Part shown: piece by piece, positions 1 through 11,994 of the stretch
Numbering within the stretch: position 1 is the stretch's first letter
How the letters are laid out: each line of letters starts with the position of its first letter
DNA from: Effrenium voratum
Taxonomy: Eukaryota; Sar; Dinophyceae; Suessiales; Symbiodiniaceae
Length of the DNA: 64,000 bases
Assembly (NCBI GenBank): GCA_963377175.1
Contig: CAUJNA010001502.1
Span: 797,501 to 861,500 of the forward strand
Direction: 5' to 3'
Position numbers and translations under genes: made by a program
The notes under the pieces: generated by a model
The model's database searches: none
Told to the model about the DNA's origin: nothing
What the model saw: only the letters and a program-made list of their open reading frames with translations

Positions 1-843
1 GCCACAGCATCTAAAGGGGGAAACCAAAAAGAAGCCCTGTATACCGAAGCTCCCCCTAAATTCCTGGTGGTTCGGTTTAGAAAGAAACACCTCGGCCCAG
101 CGGACCTCCATGTGACACCACCGCAAACTGGGCTAGGAAGCCAACAAATCCCTACCAACAAACATTGAAGTGCAGAGTTGCCCCCTTCCTACGCCAGGGG
201 TCTTCCAGGAGTCTTGAAAAGCAAGAAGCAGACTGAAACGAATGAACAGCCGGCAGCCCTCCCTTTTCACCCGCCCTCTAGCGGTAATGCATGCTGATCG
301 GAGCCGTTTAGAACTACCGTCCACTTCCATGATTTACAAAAGGTTAACCTTTTGGAGCCATGACTAAAAAAGGGCCAACAGTGGGTCACTTTTAGAGGAA
401 TCTCTTTTTGGGTGTGAATCTTAATGGGTCCAAAAGGTGGACATCATTTTGGCGGGGATTCATGTCCACCAACCACTTTTGAGGTGCCTCTTTTCTCACT
501 TCCTGAGTGGGCTGGCCAAAAACAGTCCAAACTTGTTGTTTGTCACTGAAATGGTCAAACCCAAAAAGTTTTAGTTCAGTCCATGAACTCAGGGACTGAG
601 TTTAACATCAATGCTTATTTACTGTAATTCCAAAAGCTGAATTCAGTTCAGGGCTCAGCAAAGGGCCAATGTATCATGTTGAGCTTGTTCTACCCCCGAA
701 TCGGGTGAGCTATACTTCCATTTGGTTGAGGCCCCAGGAAACAAATTAATACTTTAAAAAACATGTCTAGTAGTGACGAATTCCTCTTAAACCAACAAGG
801 GACAATAAAACAGATTAAGCAAATGGAAGTATACGCTCGCTAT
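1..843. other. intron-like/intergenic stretch, no gene seen
   Basis: No convincing coding block was found. The stretch around 765-835 resembles sequence at 7,660-7,730 and 31,395-31,470 (all contain a form of 'gattcc...aaccaacaaggga...cagcaaatgg'), so it is probably part of a dispersed short repeat. Confidence 0.4.
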
Positions 844-954
844 AATGTTAACCCCAGATTAATACCCCCCTGGTTGATTAATAGGGGGGTCCCCTTTTAG
901 TGGTTGGAACACCCCCCTAATGATGGGATGGGTTATTAATCCTGGGTCAACATT
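844..954. repeat. MITE-like palindromic element, family A, copy 1
   Basis: A 111-bp block begins AATGTTAACCCC and ends with the near inverted complement GGGTCAACATT. Both inner arms also contain ATTAAT and runs of C or G. The same layout recurs at 35,495-35,625 and more diverged at 21,098-21,217. No coding capacity is visible, so a non-autonomous DNA-transposon or foldback origin is likely. Confidence 0.65.
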
Positions 955-984
955 AGGCAGAATCCAGCCGCCGCTTGGACTCGA

Positions 985-1101
985 GCCAGGCGAGGGGCAG
1001 TACTTGCCCGCGGCGACGTCCTCTTTGCCGCAGCGGCAGGCCCCGCCCACCGCCACCTTGTCGCTGCCCGGGCACTCCACGAGGTCCACACATGTGCCGT
1101 C
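985..1101 (-). CDS. putative exon: Cys-rich CPxSDKV block (host modular gene)
   Basis: On the minus strand an AG acceptor (TACTCCAG|GACGG) precedes an open GC-rich block reading DGTCVDLVECPGSDKV and then GGACRCGKEDVAAGKYC. It contains six cysteines in a spacing typical of small disulfide-stabilised extracellular modules. The block at 39,128-39,227 has the related string CPESDKVPLGEGCMC, so the two are probably paralogous exons of one gene. The downstream splice site is not clear; the end given is where the similarity stops. Function is unknown. It is the last module seen in the minus-strand direction, and its neighbours are intron-like DNA. Confidence 0.4.
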
Positions 1102-1114
1102 CTGGAGTACTCGG

Positions 1115-2695
1115 GTCCAAGCATATGGTGGGGGTCTTGTAGGGGACCGCCCCCAAAAAAGGGGGCTTTTCATTTCGGTTTCCCCACCAAAACTGGGGCC
1201 TCAAAAAAAAAAGACCCAAAATGGTGTCTGTTCCTGTTGGTTTCCCTTAAAAGCCAGCAAAATAGAAATACCCTCAAGAAAGGAGACCCCAAAGCGGTGG
1301 TTGTTGCTCTTGATTTACCTTTAAAAAGCACGAAAAAAAAGGAGGGCCCTCAAAAAGAAAGCCACACCCAAAGTGGTGCCTGTACACTTCAATCCATATG
1401 GCGCATCCACCGTCCATTTGCCAAGTGCCTTGGGTTGCACACCCATTGCACACCCCACAAAGCCAACTTAAACTACTCAGACCCTCATGGTATGCAAGTC
1501 TCTTTGGCCCCCCACCCCCCTTCGGGAAAAACTGAAATATGAAACAACTCTTGGTGACGGATTTAAAATGGTCGAGAATTTTGTTGGGAACCTTTGGTGA
1601 ACATCATTTACATGAAGATGTGTCGTCCTTCAACTAGTTTTGAGGGTGTTACGTACGGTGCTACCCACTCAATTTCACAGCCAAATGGGTTTATTTTATA
1701 AGCAAGGTTCACCCCCGGACCAATATATCGATCGCCGCCCCCGCTTGTGATTGATCCTGTTGGTGGGGCCTGCCTTCCACCCTCCCTGAGAACATGCTGG
1801 GGCTTCAATAATCAGGTGACAGCGGTACTTCACCCCAAACTGTCTCCAAATGGGCGGTGAAATGTAACGAGGAATCCTTTGGTGGACACAATTTCGGCGG
1901 GGATTCACACCCACCAACCAAAGGGGAGCAGGGGTCCTGTTGTGATGGTGAAGGAGTCTCATCCCATCCTCTCCCAACTACAATGCAAGGCCGCCCCCCC
2001 CCTTCTGTAGAATCGAATCCATGTATGGGCGCGTCCTTAAGCGGAAAAGTCCGATTTGGGGGGGTGCATGCACAGACAAGCCCATATGCTGTGAAAACAG
2101 GGTATGGCCGTTCTTTGAGAGAAAGCTGAGGGGCTGTTTTCCGAGCAGAACCATCCTTTTCACGGAGGTCGAGCCCTTGAGTTATCCCATGGAGAGAGCA
2201 CAATGCCAAACACACGAATCTTCTCTCTAAGAATTCTCCGCAACAGCCTGGAACCTTCCGGAACCTGCCCTGCGATTGGCAAATTGCCCCATGTCGCTTT
2301 AGAAAATAATATATATATATATATATTGACGCTACAAGGGGTCTAGGATCAATCAGCGAGAAAACTTGGATTATGTTCCATGACGTGCTTCCCCAACAAA
2401 AGGAAACATAAGTAAAGGTCGATCACTTAGAGATTCTGAGGGACGCTAAGGTGTCGGAGGACATCCATGTTCAAAGGATACTTGGGTGTTCGGCCAAGAT
2501 CGGCCCAGTTGCAAGATGTTGGCAGCCTAGGTTATAAGCCACCTAGAAGTTCCCCTAAGTCCCTAAGTGGATCATGCCCCAAGTGGCTAACTCGGTCCTT
2601 CCAGTAGCACTTTGGCGCTGCGCAATCGGCTTCCTTCGTCATCTCTCCTTAGACCGAAGGAAGGAAAAAACAAGGCCCTTAGAAACACATGGCTG
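1115..2695. other. intron-like stretch with an AT microsatellite
   Basis: No supported gene. An (AT)n tract lies at about 2,309-2,326. The remaining open frames are short, lack codon structure and overlap on both strands. Confidence 0.4.
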
Positions 2696-2785
2696 CGGGT
2701 CAAAAATATGTACCCCAAATGGAACCCTGGCAAGTGGAAACATGGACTACAACCTGCGTTCCCCTGGTGGTTTAATTTTGACCCA
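2696..2785. repeat. MITE-like element, family B, copy 1
   Basis: A block of about 90 bp runs from GGGTCAAAA to TTTTGACCC. The termini match the family-B copies at 4,972, 22,098, 25,294 and 34,909, while the internal sequence is diverged. Confidence 0.55.
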
Positions 2786-4971
2786 CACCCACATCTGCCA
2801 TTGTTTTACAGTATCTCCAAAGCTTGAAATAAGAGATCCCCAATGCAAGCTGTTTGGATCCTTACCCTGGCGAGGTCGCTTTACCCCCATTCGGCCGAAT
2901 GGGTGAGCTCGCCAAACAAATTATGCAGAAACATGTTCACCTTTGAAGCCAGTTGGGGGGAGGATATTTTTCAACAGCTCAATAGGCTAGAGGCAGAACC
3001 ACCAAATGCTGGCCAATTCGCAGGACACATCCACAAGGTTAAAAGGCAGAAGGCAGAACCAAATGAACCAAGGGGAACCAACACGAGGCTCAACAAGCTG
3101 AAATGCTGAACCAAATTGAACCATGCCTGCTTGGCAAACAGTGGTTTGTCACCAACAGCCGGGCTTAAAGCTTGAAGGAACATTGGTCAGGGAAAAACTT
3201 GGCAAGGGCAAGAACCTTTGTGAGGTCAACCTTAATTGGCTCAGGTTGCAGCTAAAAGAAGGATTCACCTTTGGGACCTGTACAAAACTGGAAAGCCGAA
3301 CAAAGGGAACGTGGGCCAAAAAGGGGGAAAGTAAACCACAAGTGGACCAAGGGAAAGCAAAAGATGTGAGAGGTCGGTTCTGAGCAAAATGGAACCTGAC
3401 AAAAACCAAACGGGACATGCAGGCCACAACCATCAGAAACAGCAGTCTAAAAGGTCCATGGGTTAAATGGGGAATCCCGTGGGGTCATGGGATAGTGGCG
3501 TCATGGGTAAGTTCGTTGGTGAATTGGACCAGATATGCATTTACAAGATGTTTTTGCCCTTCTCCTGGATTGGCCAAACAAAGTGCGAAGTTGTTGCCTG
3601 CCACTAAAGTAGTCCAAGCCCAAAAAGTAGGTTGAGTCAGGGCAAAACAACCATACCCCGAAACAAAAAAACAAAAACACAAGGGATAGTGCAGGTCCTG
3701 CAGAAGGTGGCATGAGAGACCCTTTGTGCCAAAATGGCGGGCATCCCCTTTTGGCTTTTGATTGGTCTTAAAGGGACACAACGAGGAAAACTTGGAGGGC
3801 CCCTGAAAAAAACAACAACAAAAAAGCACTCATTTAGCACCCGGGCCGTGCCCATCAAGTCTCCACAGGGCCGCCAGAACTCGTGGACCTCCAAAGTGCC
3901 CGAGGCGCCTTTTCCACTCGGACTGACAGGGTTGGAAGCTCCGCTTTTCGCATTTGTTTGCAAGCGAAAACACGAAGCTAGGGCAGTAACCCAGAAGGAA
4001 ACTCGAGTCTTTAAACAAGAGATCCTAAACATTGGCGAGGTTGTCCCTTTGGCTTCCCTTTAAAACCAACCAAAAAGGGGGTCCCCCAAAAAACAACGCA
4101 CCCAGTGGGCCGGAACTCGCCCACACACAACAACAACTTGTGATTGTGTTTTACTTGGATGCCTGGGAAAAGAGTATGAGTTTTAATCGGGACCAGGGTA
4201 TCCAGGGCATTCCTCCAGCTGGGGACGCGATTCAGATAAGAGTCCGGAGTGCATTTTTTATCGCAAAAGAAACAGTCCTGGCAACAACTAAAAACACATA
4301 CGTGTATAGTTGAAGTGAACATTGTCATAGTCATTCTGTGTTTTGGGGGTGGGTTGGTTTACCCACCATGGTTACTGTAAACCCCTATCAAACCACCTTC
4401 ATCTTAGCTGAGCTTTCTTCTCAACAAAACGCAGCTGAGTTGTTCTTGAAGCTCTGCTGGGCTGTCTCCTCCAAAGCGGCAAGAACAAGTGCAAACCTTT
4501 TGGAGGGCGGAGGAGAGTAATTGCTAAGTTGGCAATGCTGTGTTGAGACTTCTCCCCAATGGTTGGCCTTTACTTTCCCAGAGTAAACAAAAGCAAACAC
4601 AAACAACGGGAAATGACAACGACATAACTAAAAGTGGAAATGAAACAATCAGTTCAACATAGATGCTTGAATATATCTTAGCATTGATCTTAGTACCAAA
4701 CAGGTGAGAACAAGTCGAGTTCCGGCCCTGGAAAAACAGGACCCGAGGGTTCCTCACCCTGCCACAGAAGCAACATCACCCTGAAGTGTGCACCAAAAGG
4801 GGATATCTGGAAACATCAACTTTCCTGAGAGTCTTGGCCAAACTTAGACCCCCTGCAAAAAAAAACAAAAACTGTGTTGCCCGTTGATAAAGGAGGGGGG
4901 CAGGTGACGGAAACCCCAAAGCTCAAAAAAATAAAACAAAGAACAACAAAGGTCTAAGTCATATATGGCCA
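2786..4971. other. intron-like stretch, no gene seen
   Basis: Nothing beyond short purine/pyrimidine-rich tracts could be supported. Overlapping open frames on both strands show no recognisable motif. Confidence 0.35.
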
Positions 4972-5074
4972 TGGGTCAAAATCCCGTACCCCCAGTGAAT
5001 ATTCCAATCTCCACTAAAATAGACTACAATGGGCGGTTCACCTACCCCAAAATGGTACCATTGGTTTTGACCCA
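4972..5074. repeat. MITE-like element, family B, copy 2
   Basis: A 103-bp palindromic element runs TGGGTCAAAA ... TTTTGACCCA. The inverted repeat extends into the flanks (CATATATGGC on one side, GCCATATATGG on the other). It shares long internal identity with the copy at 25,294-25,395, including CCCGTACCCCCAGT and CACCTACCCCAAAATGGTACC. Confidence 0.7.
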
Positions 5075-5113
5075 CTGCCATATATGGAAAAAACTATTTG
5101 CGAACCCGGGCGC

Positions 5114-5257
5114 CTGTTCTTCCAAGTGGTGTAGCAATCGCAGCCTGACTTGATCTGCCGGAGATAGATCTGAGCCGTGTGGTCCCCCGGCTCGATGCCA
5201 TCACAGAAGCCCGCAAAGCTCCGGATACGCTCAGGGCTGCCATCAGGAAAATAGATC
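5114..5257 (-). CDS. putative exon: RSFxGFC plus CxCYTxW block (host modular gene)
   Basis: A 144-nt minus-strand block is preceded by a pyrimidine-rich acceptor (TTTTTCGCCGAG|GATC) and ends at AACAG|GC, a possible GC donor of the kind common in dinoflagellates. The translation contains IYFPDGSPERIRSFAGFCD followed by LRQIKSGCDCYTTWKNR. The first half aligns with blocks at 23,204-23,278 (RPRSFIGYC) and 31,519-31,588 (RVRGFGGFC). The second half aligns with 21,828-21,918 (TCNCYTGW). I read it as an exon of a repeat-module, probably secreted or cell-surface, protein; the domain family is not recognised. Confidence 0.5.
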
Positions 5258-7433
5258 CTCGGCGAAAAACGAGGAGATTCGTTCAAGACCACTTGGAACA
5301 GGGTGTCCTATACTTCTCCCTACAACATCACCACACGAAACTCATGTAAAATTGGCCAAAAGGTGATGTTCAACACCACCAGCAAGGGAAATATAGGGAG
5401 CCCTGAACAAGGGGCACAAGTAAAACACCCGGAAAAAATGTGGGCGGATCTGGAGATGGGGGAAGTTAAATGGCTCAAGGTCAAGCCATTGTGGGTTTAA
5501 TCATCCCTTTCACTTACCCTCGCAAAAGGGAATTGTGCCATGTATCGCTTGCGGAGCCTGCTCCAAAATGTCAAAAGAAACCTCGGCCAATGCTATGACT
5601 GAAACGAACCTCTTTTCAAGGCGACCAAGAAACTCAGGTCAAAATGCGTTTTCCAGGAGGAACCTGCCTGGAAAGGGGAAACAGAAAGGGCCCAATACAC
5701 TTGTGCCACCCAAACTTCAGCTTCCCTCTGGTTTGGAGGCTAGGGGTGCTGCCACAATAACCTGTTACCCTCACCAATTACCCTCACCAATAGAAACAGG
5801 CGAGCGTTGGCGAGCGTTGGCAAAGCGTCTTGGTGCTTCCGATCTTGAGGTCTTTCAGGTGCGTATAGACCTGTCAGGACTCCGGCTCTCAGACGAGAGG
5901 ATTTCCCATGGTGATGGTAATTGTTGGGCTGCTTGGAGAAATTGAGGGCCAAGGTCGATCCCTATTGTTTTGGATCAAGTTTCGCAGTGGTTAGGAGGCT
6001 CAGGCCCAAATTTAATCCACACGCATGGCTCTGTGTCGTTTGGATAGGCCATGGCATTGATTTCAGCAGCAAAGCGACTTTGTAAACCCCAATGACAGGT
6101 TGCATCAGGTTGCTTGCGCGTGACCTTGAGCTTTCCTTACGCGACCCACGTCTTGGCTTCCGTCTCAGTCAGCGAGCATGTTAGGATTACGCGTCACTTA
6201 CACGTCAGCGTTTTGAGCGTGTCCCCCCAAGTTGCGCAGGCTCCTTGTCAAGAATGGGGCGAAGAACTAGCCTCAGATTCAGCGGCTTGGCGGTGCTGTT
6301 CTTACTGCAGGACAAGAAATGGCGGCATCCGAGCGTGCGCGTTAACCTTACGCGCCTGCTTGCGCGAGCTTACGCGAGCTTACGCGCCCAAGAGCCCTTT
6401 TAGATTTCCTAAGTCCGCAGTTTGAGAAGCCTTGTTTGTTCTAGGAAAGGCCGCGCAGACAACATGGCATCGTTGCAGTGGCAGCAGCAGCAGCAGCATT
6501 TTGCGACTGCATTTTGAAGTCCTTTCCAGGAGCTTTGAGGGGGGAGAACAAGGGCATATGTTGCATGCTCAAAGGGGAGGGTCATAAAGAATTTACACAT
6601 GCGATGATAGCTTCGACGGCACCTGCCGCGAGCCCCAAGAGCTCCCAATCAAAGTTATGCTGGTTTTCAAAACAATGCGCACATGTGGTCTTACGCGCAA
6701 TCCGACTTCCGGCAGCCAAAGTCCAAATTGACAAGCTCGACTAGGTTCAAATAGCACAAGCCACCAGTGAGCACCTAAGAACATGTGTTGAAATAAAAAC
6801 TTCCGGACCAAGCAATCACGAAGAAGAGCTTACGCGGGTGCTTACACAGCATGTTTCCCCAACAGAGCGTACGCCGTGCAGGGTTTTGCTTACGCAGGGC
6901 CTTCTTATGACACAACTCTTGCTAGCCTTAGGGATGTAAAGGGGAGTTTTTAGAGCTGCTCTGACAACAGACAAAGTCGGTGCATAGAGGATGATCTCAC
7001 CTCTGCGGTTGAGTCGTAGGCTCACCTCCAGCGTGGATTAGCAAACAAACATGTGTCTTTTTGCGCCAACAGCCTCGCAAACGCATGCGGTCCAGGTTCT
7101 GGACCGAGTAGGGAGGGGTCCCATTCGCGACGGAAACCTTCACCTTGCTTAAGCCCCAATCATTATTTAAGCTACCGCGGAAAATCTTACATGTGTCCTT
7201 GATTCAATGGACCCTGTCCCTCCTAAGCCCCCAGACATGGTATGTGTAGTGAGTTCTTACAAACCTATTTGAGTGTCTCGTCTTTTTGTGCCGGTACCTG
7301 CTTTTCGAGCGAAGCCACAGAAGACACACCCATTTCAGGGGAGCTTCAAGTTTCTTCTGCTTCGGTCTCTCTCGCATGGTTTCGAGCACCCCCGGGCCAC
7401 TACCGATCGTGGAAAACTCTAGCCCCGTTCTTT
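5258..7433. other. intron-like stretch with a TTACGCG motif cluster
   Basis: No gene is supported. The exact 7-mer TTACGCG occurs at 6,137, 6,187, 6,348, 6,370, 6,380, 6,691 and 6,830, with a TTACGCA variant at 6,890. Small direct repeats (CCCTCACCAATTA, GGCGAGCGTT) lie near 5,768-5,820 and a short CAG run near 6,480-6,497. Confidence 0.5.
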
Positions 7434-7515
7434 TCACCCGTCGTTCTTTTCAAAAACCAGGTGTTTTCCCTGGGGCTTTGATGGTTTTCTGAGAAGAAGG
7501 ATCCCTGGAAAGAAT
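7434..7515. repeat. dispersed short repeat, family D, copy 1
   Basis: The block contains TTCTTTTCAAAAACCAGGTG ... AAGAAGGATCCCTGGAAAGAATGG. Related blocks occur at 20,098-20,195, 23,499-23,580 and 33,205-33,292 in either orientation. The arms (TTCTTTtCA... and ...TGGAAAGAA) are partly complementary, so it is probably another foldback/MITE family. Confidence 0.5.
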
Positions 7516-7793
7516 GGGGATGTGTGTTCGAAAAAACAGCGGACTTGTCCAAACAAGTAGTCTTCCAAAACCTTCCTGTCAGCTGCCATGATTGGAGAGA
7601 GGCTGCCATAAAACACTTCCATTTGCTTGTCCCATGATCAAAAAGAAGAAGAAAAACGAACAATGTGTCCAGTAGTGATAGATTCCTTTTAAAATCAACA
7701 GGGAACAACAAACCACATTCAGCAAATTGAAGGAAAGCAAACAACAAAAACATGTTGAAACTTTCCGCGTTCTTTTCGTGGCTCGCCGCCCAC

Positions 7794-7878
7794 CTGCCTG
7801 CCCGAAAATCTCCACGCTCGGGCACACCTTCTGATCGATGTGGATCTCCCATTGGCACGCGCAGTTGTTTCCGGAGCC
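7794..7878 (-). CDS. putative exon: CxCxW-IDxKxCPS block (host modular gene)
   Basis: An 85-nt minus-strand block has textbook borders: TTTTGTGTGCCAG|GGCTCC at its start and GGCAG|GTGGGC at its end. It reads GSGNNCACQWEIHIDQKVCPS and then VEIFGQAG. It aligns with the blocks at 23,990-24,074 (CGCRWHLRIDGKACPSG) and 31,995-32,055 (WEIKIDGKSCPSG), keeping a C-x-C-x-W pair and the CPS cysteine. Third codon positions are GC-rich, unlike the surrounding DNA. It lies about 200 bp from the 3' end of the LINE-like element. Function is unknown. Confidence 0.55.
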
Positions 7879-8092
7879 CTGGCACACAAAAGCGAAACCT
7901 AAAAAACATTTGGGACGGGAGGACTAAATACTTCACCAGCCTCTTTTCTCTTTTCTCGGCCTTGTCTACTGCACCCAGCGTAAGCAGAATGCAGCAGGAA
8001 CCAACTTCCATCCTACCAAAAACGAGCGAGACCCGCCCTCTGCACAACCACCGGCCCCATTGCATTGTGCAATGCAGCCACCGGAACGTTCC

Positions 8093-9148
8093 TCAACGCC
8101 CGGTACTCGCCACGGACAGCACCCTGAGGAAGCTGCTGGCGCAGCCAAGACTCCTCCAGGCTATGCACGGCAAAGTCGCCCACAGGGCTGTGCTATAGGG
8201 ACGCACCGAACTCGTGTGCACATCCAGAAGCAATTCCTTAAGAATTTCAAGCAAGGCAATGCGGAACCACCTGGTGCGATCTCCCGCACTCGCACGGACA
8301 TGGTGAATGGATTTCACCTTCATGCAATCTACCCACCTCCACTGCACTGAATCATAAAGCGGGCCAGGCCGGCCTGTTCCCATCTGAAAATCGATGAGCA
8401 GCTGGGCAAAGCTACGCCACCGTGCTTCCATGTGTTCACACCAAGTGAGTGACACCCAAGCCTTGACATGCCTCACAAAATCAATTCCAAACTTTGCGGC
8501 ACTCTTGGGACACTCTCCCCCACCACCACGCAAAACCGGCTGTGGGCAAGCACGAGCCGGCGGCAGTTCAGGAGGCACTCCATTTCCCTGCCTTTTGGCC
8601 TCCTTGACAGTCTGTGTGGCTCGAATGCCCACCCGCATCTGCACAGTCTGTATTTCAGAAGCAAGGGTGCGCAGTGCTTGTAAGTTGTCCTGGACCTGCT
8701 TGACTGCATTCAAGACATGCTCCGGCCACTGCTGATTTGCGCTGGCAGCTAGCTGATCAACCGTTGCATTGTGTATTCTTGCCCAAGTCTCAACAGGCCC
8801 AAGGTCATCACTAGGCTGGCAGTGGGAAACCACTTTACACGCTCTCACCGGCTGCACACACTGACCGACCAGTGCTGCGACCACCTGCCAAAGGTCAGAG
8901 TCTCTAGAGTTGGGCGTGGGCGCCCAAAGATGCTCACAGATGGACTGAGCCTTGCGCTGAACTGATTGCTTGTCAATCCAGATGCGTGGGGCCTTGGCAG
9001 CCCAAACTGCGTATCTGAGAGCCGCAATCAATGCCATGATCTCCGCCCTATGCACTGTCTGAACCACGCCAGGAAGCGGACCCGAGGACAGACACTGCGC
9101 CTGGGAGAATCCAGGAGCAACCACCACCATCACCGCCCAAGCTGCGAG
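8093..9148 (-). pseudogene. RNase H-like C-terminal part of the LINE polyprotein
   Basis: A 346-aa open frame on the minus strand starts (open upstream) AWAVMVVVAPGFSQAQ and continues GVVQTVHRAEIMALIAALRY. This is the Glu-containing helix of RNase H-like domains, followed by the strand RIWIDKQSVQRK with its Asp. The string VVSHCQPSDDLGPVETWARI resembles the later His/Asp region. In related dinoflagellate retroelements this domain directly follows the RT and zinc knuckle on the same strand; here the RT is on the opposite strand, abutting at about 9,150. The RNase H frame is intact, but it is an orphaned fragment without its N-terminal domains. Confidence 0.6.
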
Positions 9149-9151
9149 GGA

Positions 9152-11990
9152 GGTGGATCATTGGTGGAGGAAGCCGGCTGCGCTTCTGTGTGGAACAGGG
9201 CGGAGGAGGTTCAGGGTCAGTGTGTGAGCCCTGCTGTGACTGCAGTGTCGCTTACTGAGCAGTACCTTCGTGTGGCTCAGGACTATGAGAATCAGGCAGG
9301 TTACCACTGGATGCAACAAGGGGTCCAGCTACCCTCGGTTGTTTTGGGCCGAGCTGCAACGGTAGCAGCGTCTGTAGGAAGCCTTTGGTTCCCCCCTCGC
9401 GACCGTCGAGGCCAGGAGAGGTGGAGCCGGACTATCTCGGGTCGTCAGTGGCCTATGCCAGGTGGTTCAAGCAACTCAGAAGATTGCAATCATACTTGCA
9501 AGCTGTCGCAAAAGGCAGTAGTAGTCCTGAGGCTCAACTGCACAGAGCCGAGCTGCGGCGGTCCATTGTTCATGCTGCTGGTTTCGCACCGTGCTTCGTG
9601 GAGTGGTGGAGCGCGCGGGTGCATAGCATGGTAGGGGATCCGGAGTACATCCCGTGGTGGCCCCCTTCTGCGCAAGTGGCCGGGAAAATTTTTGCAGCAT
9701 TTCAGGCAGAAGTCAAAACGCTAGGTGATAACTTAATGCAGCAGAAAAAGGTTATTGCCGCGCAGCGTAGACGGGAAAAACCGGCGCTTGTCATGCGAGA
9801 TGTCCGTCGGGAGCAGCCGGCTCCAGTGGATGTCCTTCTCAACAGCCAGGTAGCGGTGGTGGAGGAGGTGCGTGCTGATGAAGGCATGATAGTGCTGGAT
9901 AAGCCCCTGCATTTAGATACACAACGGCCTGTAATTCACAAAGGGCAGCCACTCAGCGTGATCCGGGCCGAGGAGGATGGTGTTTGGGCGGAGGAATGCG
10001 GTCGAGTCGAGCCGGGTGATGTGATCCGCCAAGATAAATTCGTGGGTGGACTCAGCGAGATGTTTTCTGCTTTTGGCACTGAGTGGAAAAATCGGTGGTG
10101 TAAACATGAGGAGGTCCCTGACTCTCGGTGGGATCAAGCACGTCAGATTGTGCAGCTCTTACCCCACCTGCCGGTGGATGAGGTTGAGGACATTACTCCA
10201 AGTCAGCTGCGGAAAGCAGTTAAAAGCAAAAAGGTCACAGCAGCCACGGGCCTAGATGCAGTGAGCAGGCAAGACGTCATGCAGATGAGTGATCAGCAAT
10301 TGCATGAGATTGCAAAAATTTTCCAGCGAGTCGAAGCAGGCGAAGCGTGGCCTGACCAGCTTGTGCAAGGGTCAGTTGCCTCACTTGAAAAGCGGCGAGA
10401 TGCCAGCACAGTTGGTCATTACCGCCCGATCTGTGTGTTCCCGTTGCTGTATCGGGTATGGAGTACAATCAGAGCAAGGCCTATCACACAGCGCCTTGCT
10501 AGCATTGCTGCGTCAGGCCACATGGGCAACATGCCACGCAAACATGCTGCAATGGTGTGGTATCGCATTCAAGAGAGTGTGCAGACTCCTCACATGACCC
10601 AGATGCAGGTTATGTGGCGGATGTGGTTAAGGCGTTCAATTGCCTGCCCAGAGCTCCGGTCATCGAGGGGGCAGTACGCTTCGGCATCAGTCCCAAAATC
10701 TTCAGAGGGTGGGTGGGCACGTTGTGGTCAGACAGGCTTGTGGAACGCCCCTGGAATCGCATACAGGCTATGAGCATCATTGACCTCATGTATCATGCCT
10801 TTCTGGCTCAGAGTATCCCAACTTCTTGGCCGGTGTCTTATGTGGACAACTGGGAGGCTTTGGTTTCTGATGTGCACCTTGTACTCCCTGTGCACTTGGC
10901 CATCCGGCAATTTGCCAATGCACTGGACATATGCATTAATGCAGCCAAGTCCTACAGCTGGGCCACCCAGGATGCAGACCGCCACACACTCCGCGGGCAG
11001 GGCCTAGTAGTCGTAAATGCCGGCAGGGATTTGGGGGCTCACATGCAGTATACCAAGCAGCATGGTAATGCCACGTTGCACATCAGAGTGGCTCAACTAC
11101 AGGATGTGTGGACAAAATTGCGCCAGTCCCCTGGGGACTACCGTGCAAAGCGTCATGCCATTAAGGCGGTTGCCTGGAAGCGTGCTCTGTATGGCGCAAG
11201 CATAAGTACATTGTCACCAGAGATGTTGCAAAAAATGCGTACAGGTGTGATGAGTAGCCTCAGGGTGAAAAAGGCTGGTGCCTCACCATGGGCACACCTC
11301 ACTTTCTGTGAGCACTGTAGCTTGGATCCCGAGTATGCCGCCTTGCAGGCATCTGTTCGAGACATGCGGCCCTTGGCCAATCGGGAGCAGGTAACGGAAA
11401 TCCTTGAGCGCTGGTTGAGTGAAGGTGGCAATCTGCCTCCTGGGCCCCTCTCGGTGCTCATCAAGCGATGTCATCGCATTGGACTGTCGGTTGGGCCGGA
11501 ATTGGTGATCCATGACCAAATCGGGCAGCTTTCTTTGTTGGAGGTGAGCATTCAGGAGGTGCAGCTTTGCTTCCGCCGAGCTTGGAGTAGACATGCGGGC
11601 GGAATGTTGAGTGCAAGATGGGATTTCACAGGTGCTCTCACGGGTGACCCCGTTGAAACTCGCAAAGTCTGCCCAGCAGCGGACATGGCAGAGGTTGCTG
11701 TCTGGCGAACGGTGGTAAATGGCACCACGTATGCTCAGGACACTCGTGCTAAGATAAGCCCGGCGGAGTCAGCTGCCTGTCCATGGTGCGCCAGACCAGA
11801 TAGTGTGTGGCACCGGCTTTGGGAGTGCGCATTTTTCGAGAGGGATCGGAGTGTCATGTCTGATAACACTTCGGCATTGATAGAGTCCCTTCCGAAGTGC
11901 CTCGCTATGCATGGGATAGTGCCTGAGGTTGCTGGCAAACAGCAGCTGCTGGCATTTCTGCAAGGCACGCATGATAGCACCGGGTGCTTG
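9152..11990 (+). pseudogene. LINE-like reverse transcriptase with CCHC zinc knuckle (inverted segment)
   Basis: Coding traces run on the plus strand with frame changes near 9,385 and 10,600. Motifs include FKQLRRLQSYL near the start, TAATGLDAV and VGHYRPICVFPLLYRVW upstream of the catalytic region, GYVADVVKAFNCLPR (RT motif A, about 10,611-10,655) and SYVDN (motif C, about 10,839-10,853; Asn instead of the second Asp). A C-x2-C-x7-H-x4-C knuckle lies at about 11,777-11,828. The stretch that should carry motif B (PEGDPLS-like) is missing: VERPWNRIQ joins directly to AMSIIDLMYH. The copy is therefore dead. The downstream RNase H partner lies on the other strand. Confidence 0.7.
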
Positions 11991-11994
11991 GAAC

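Noticed and set aside
7400..8065. 221-aa minus-strand open frame
   Set aside because: Mixes the family D repeat with the CPSG exon read in another frame; not a single gene.
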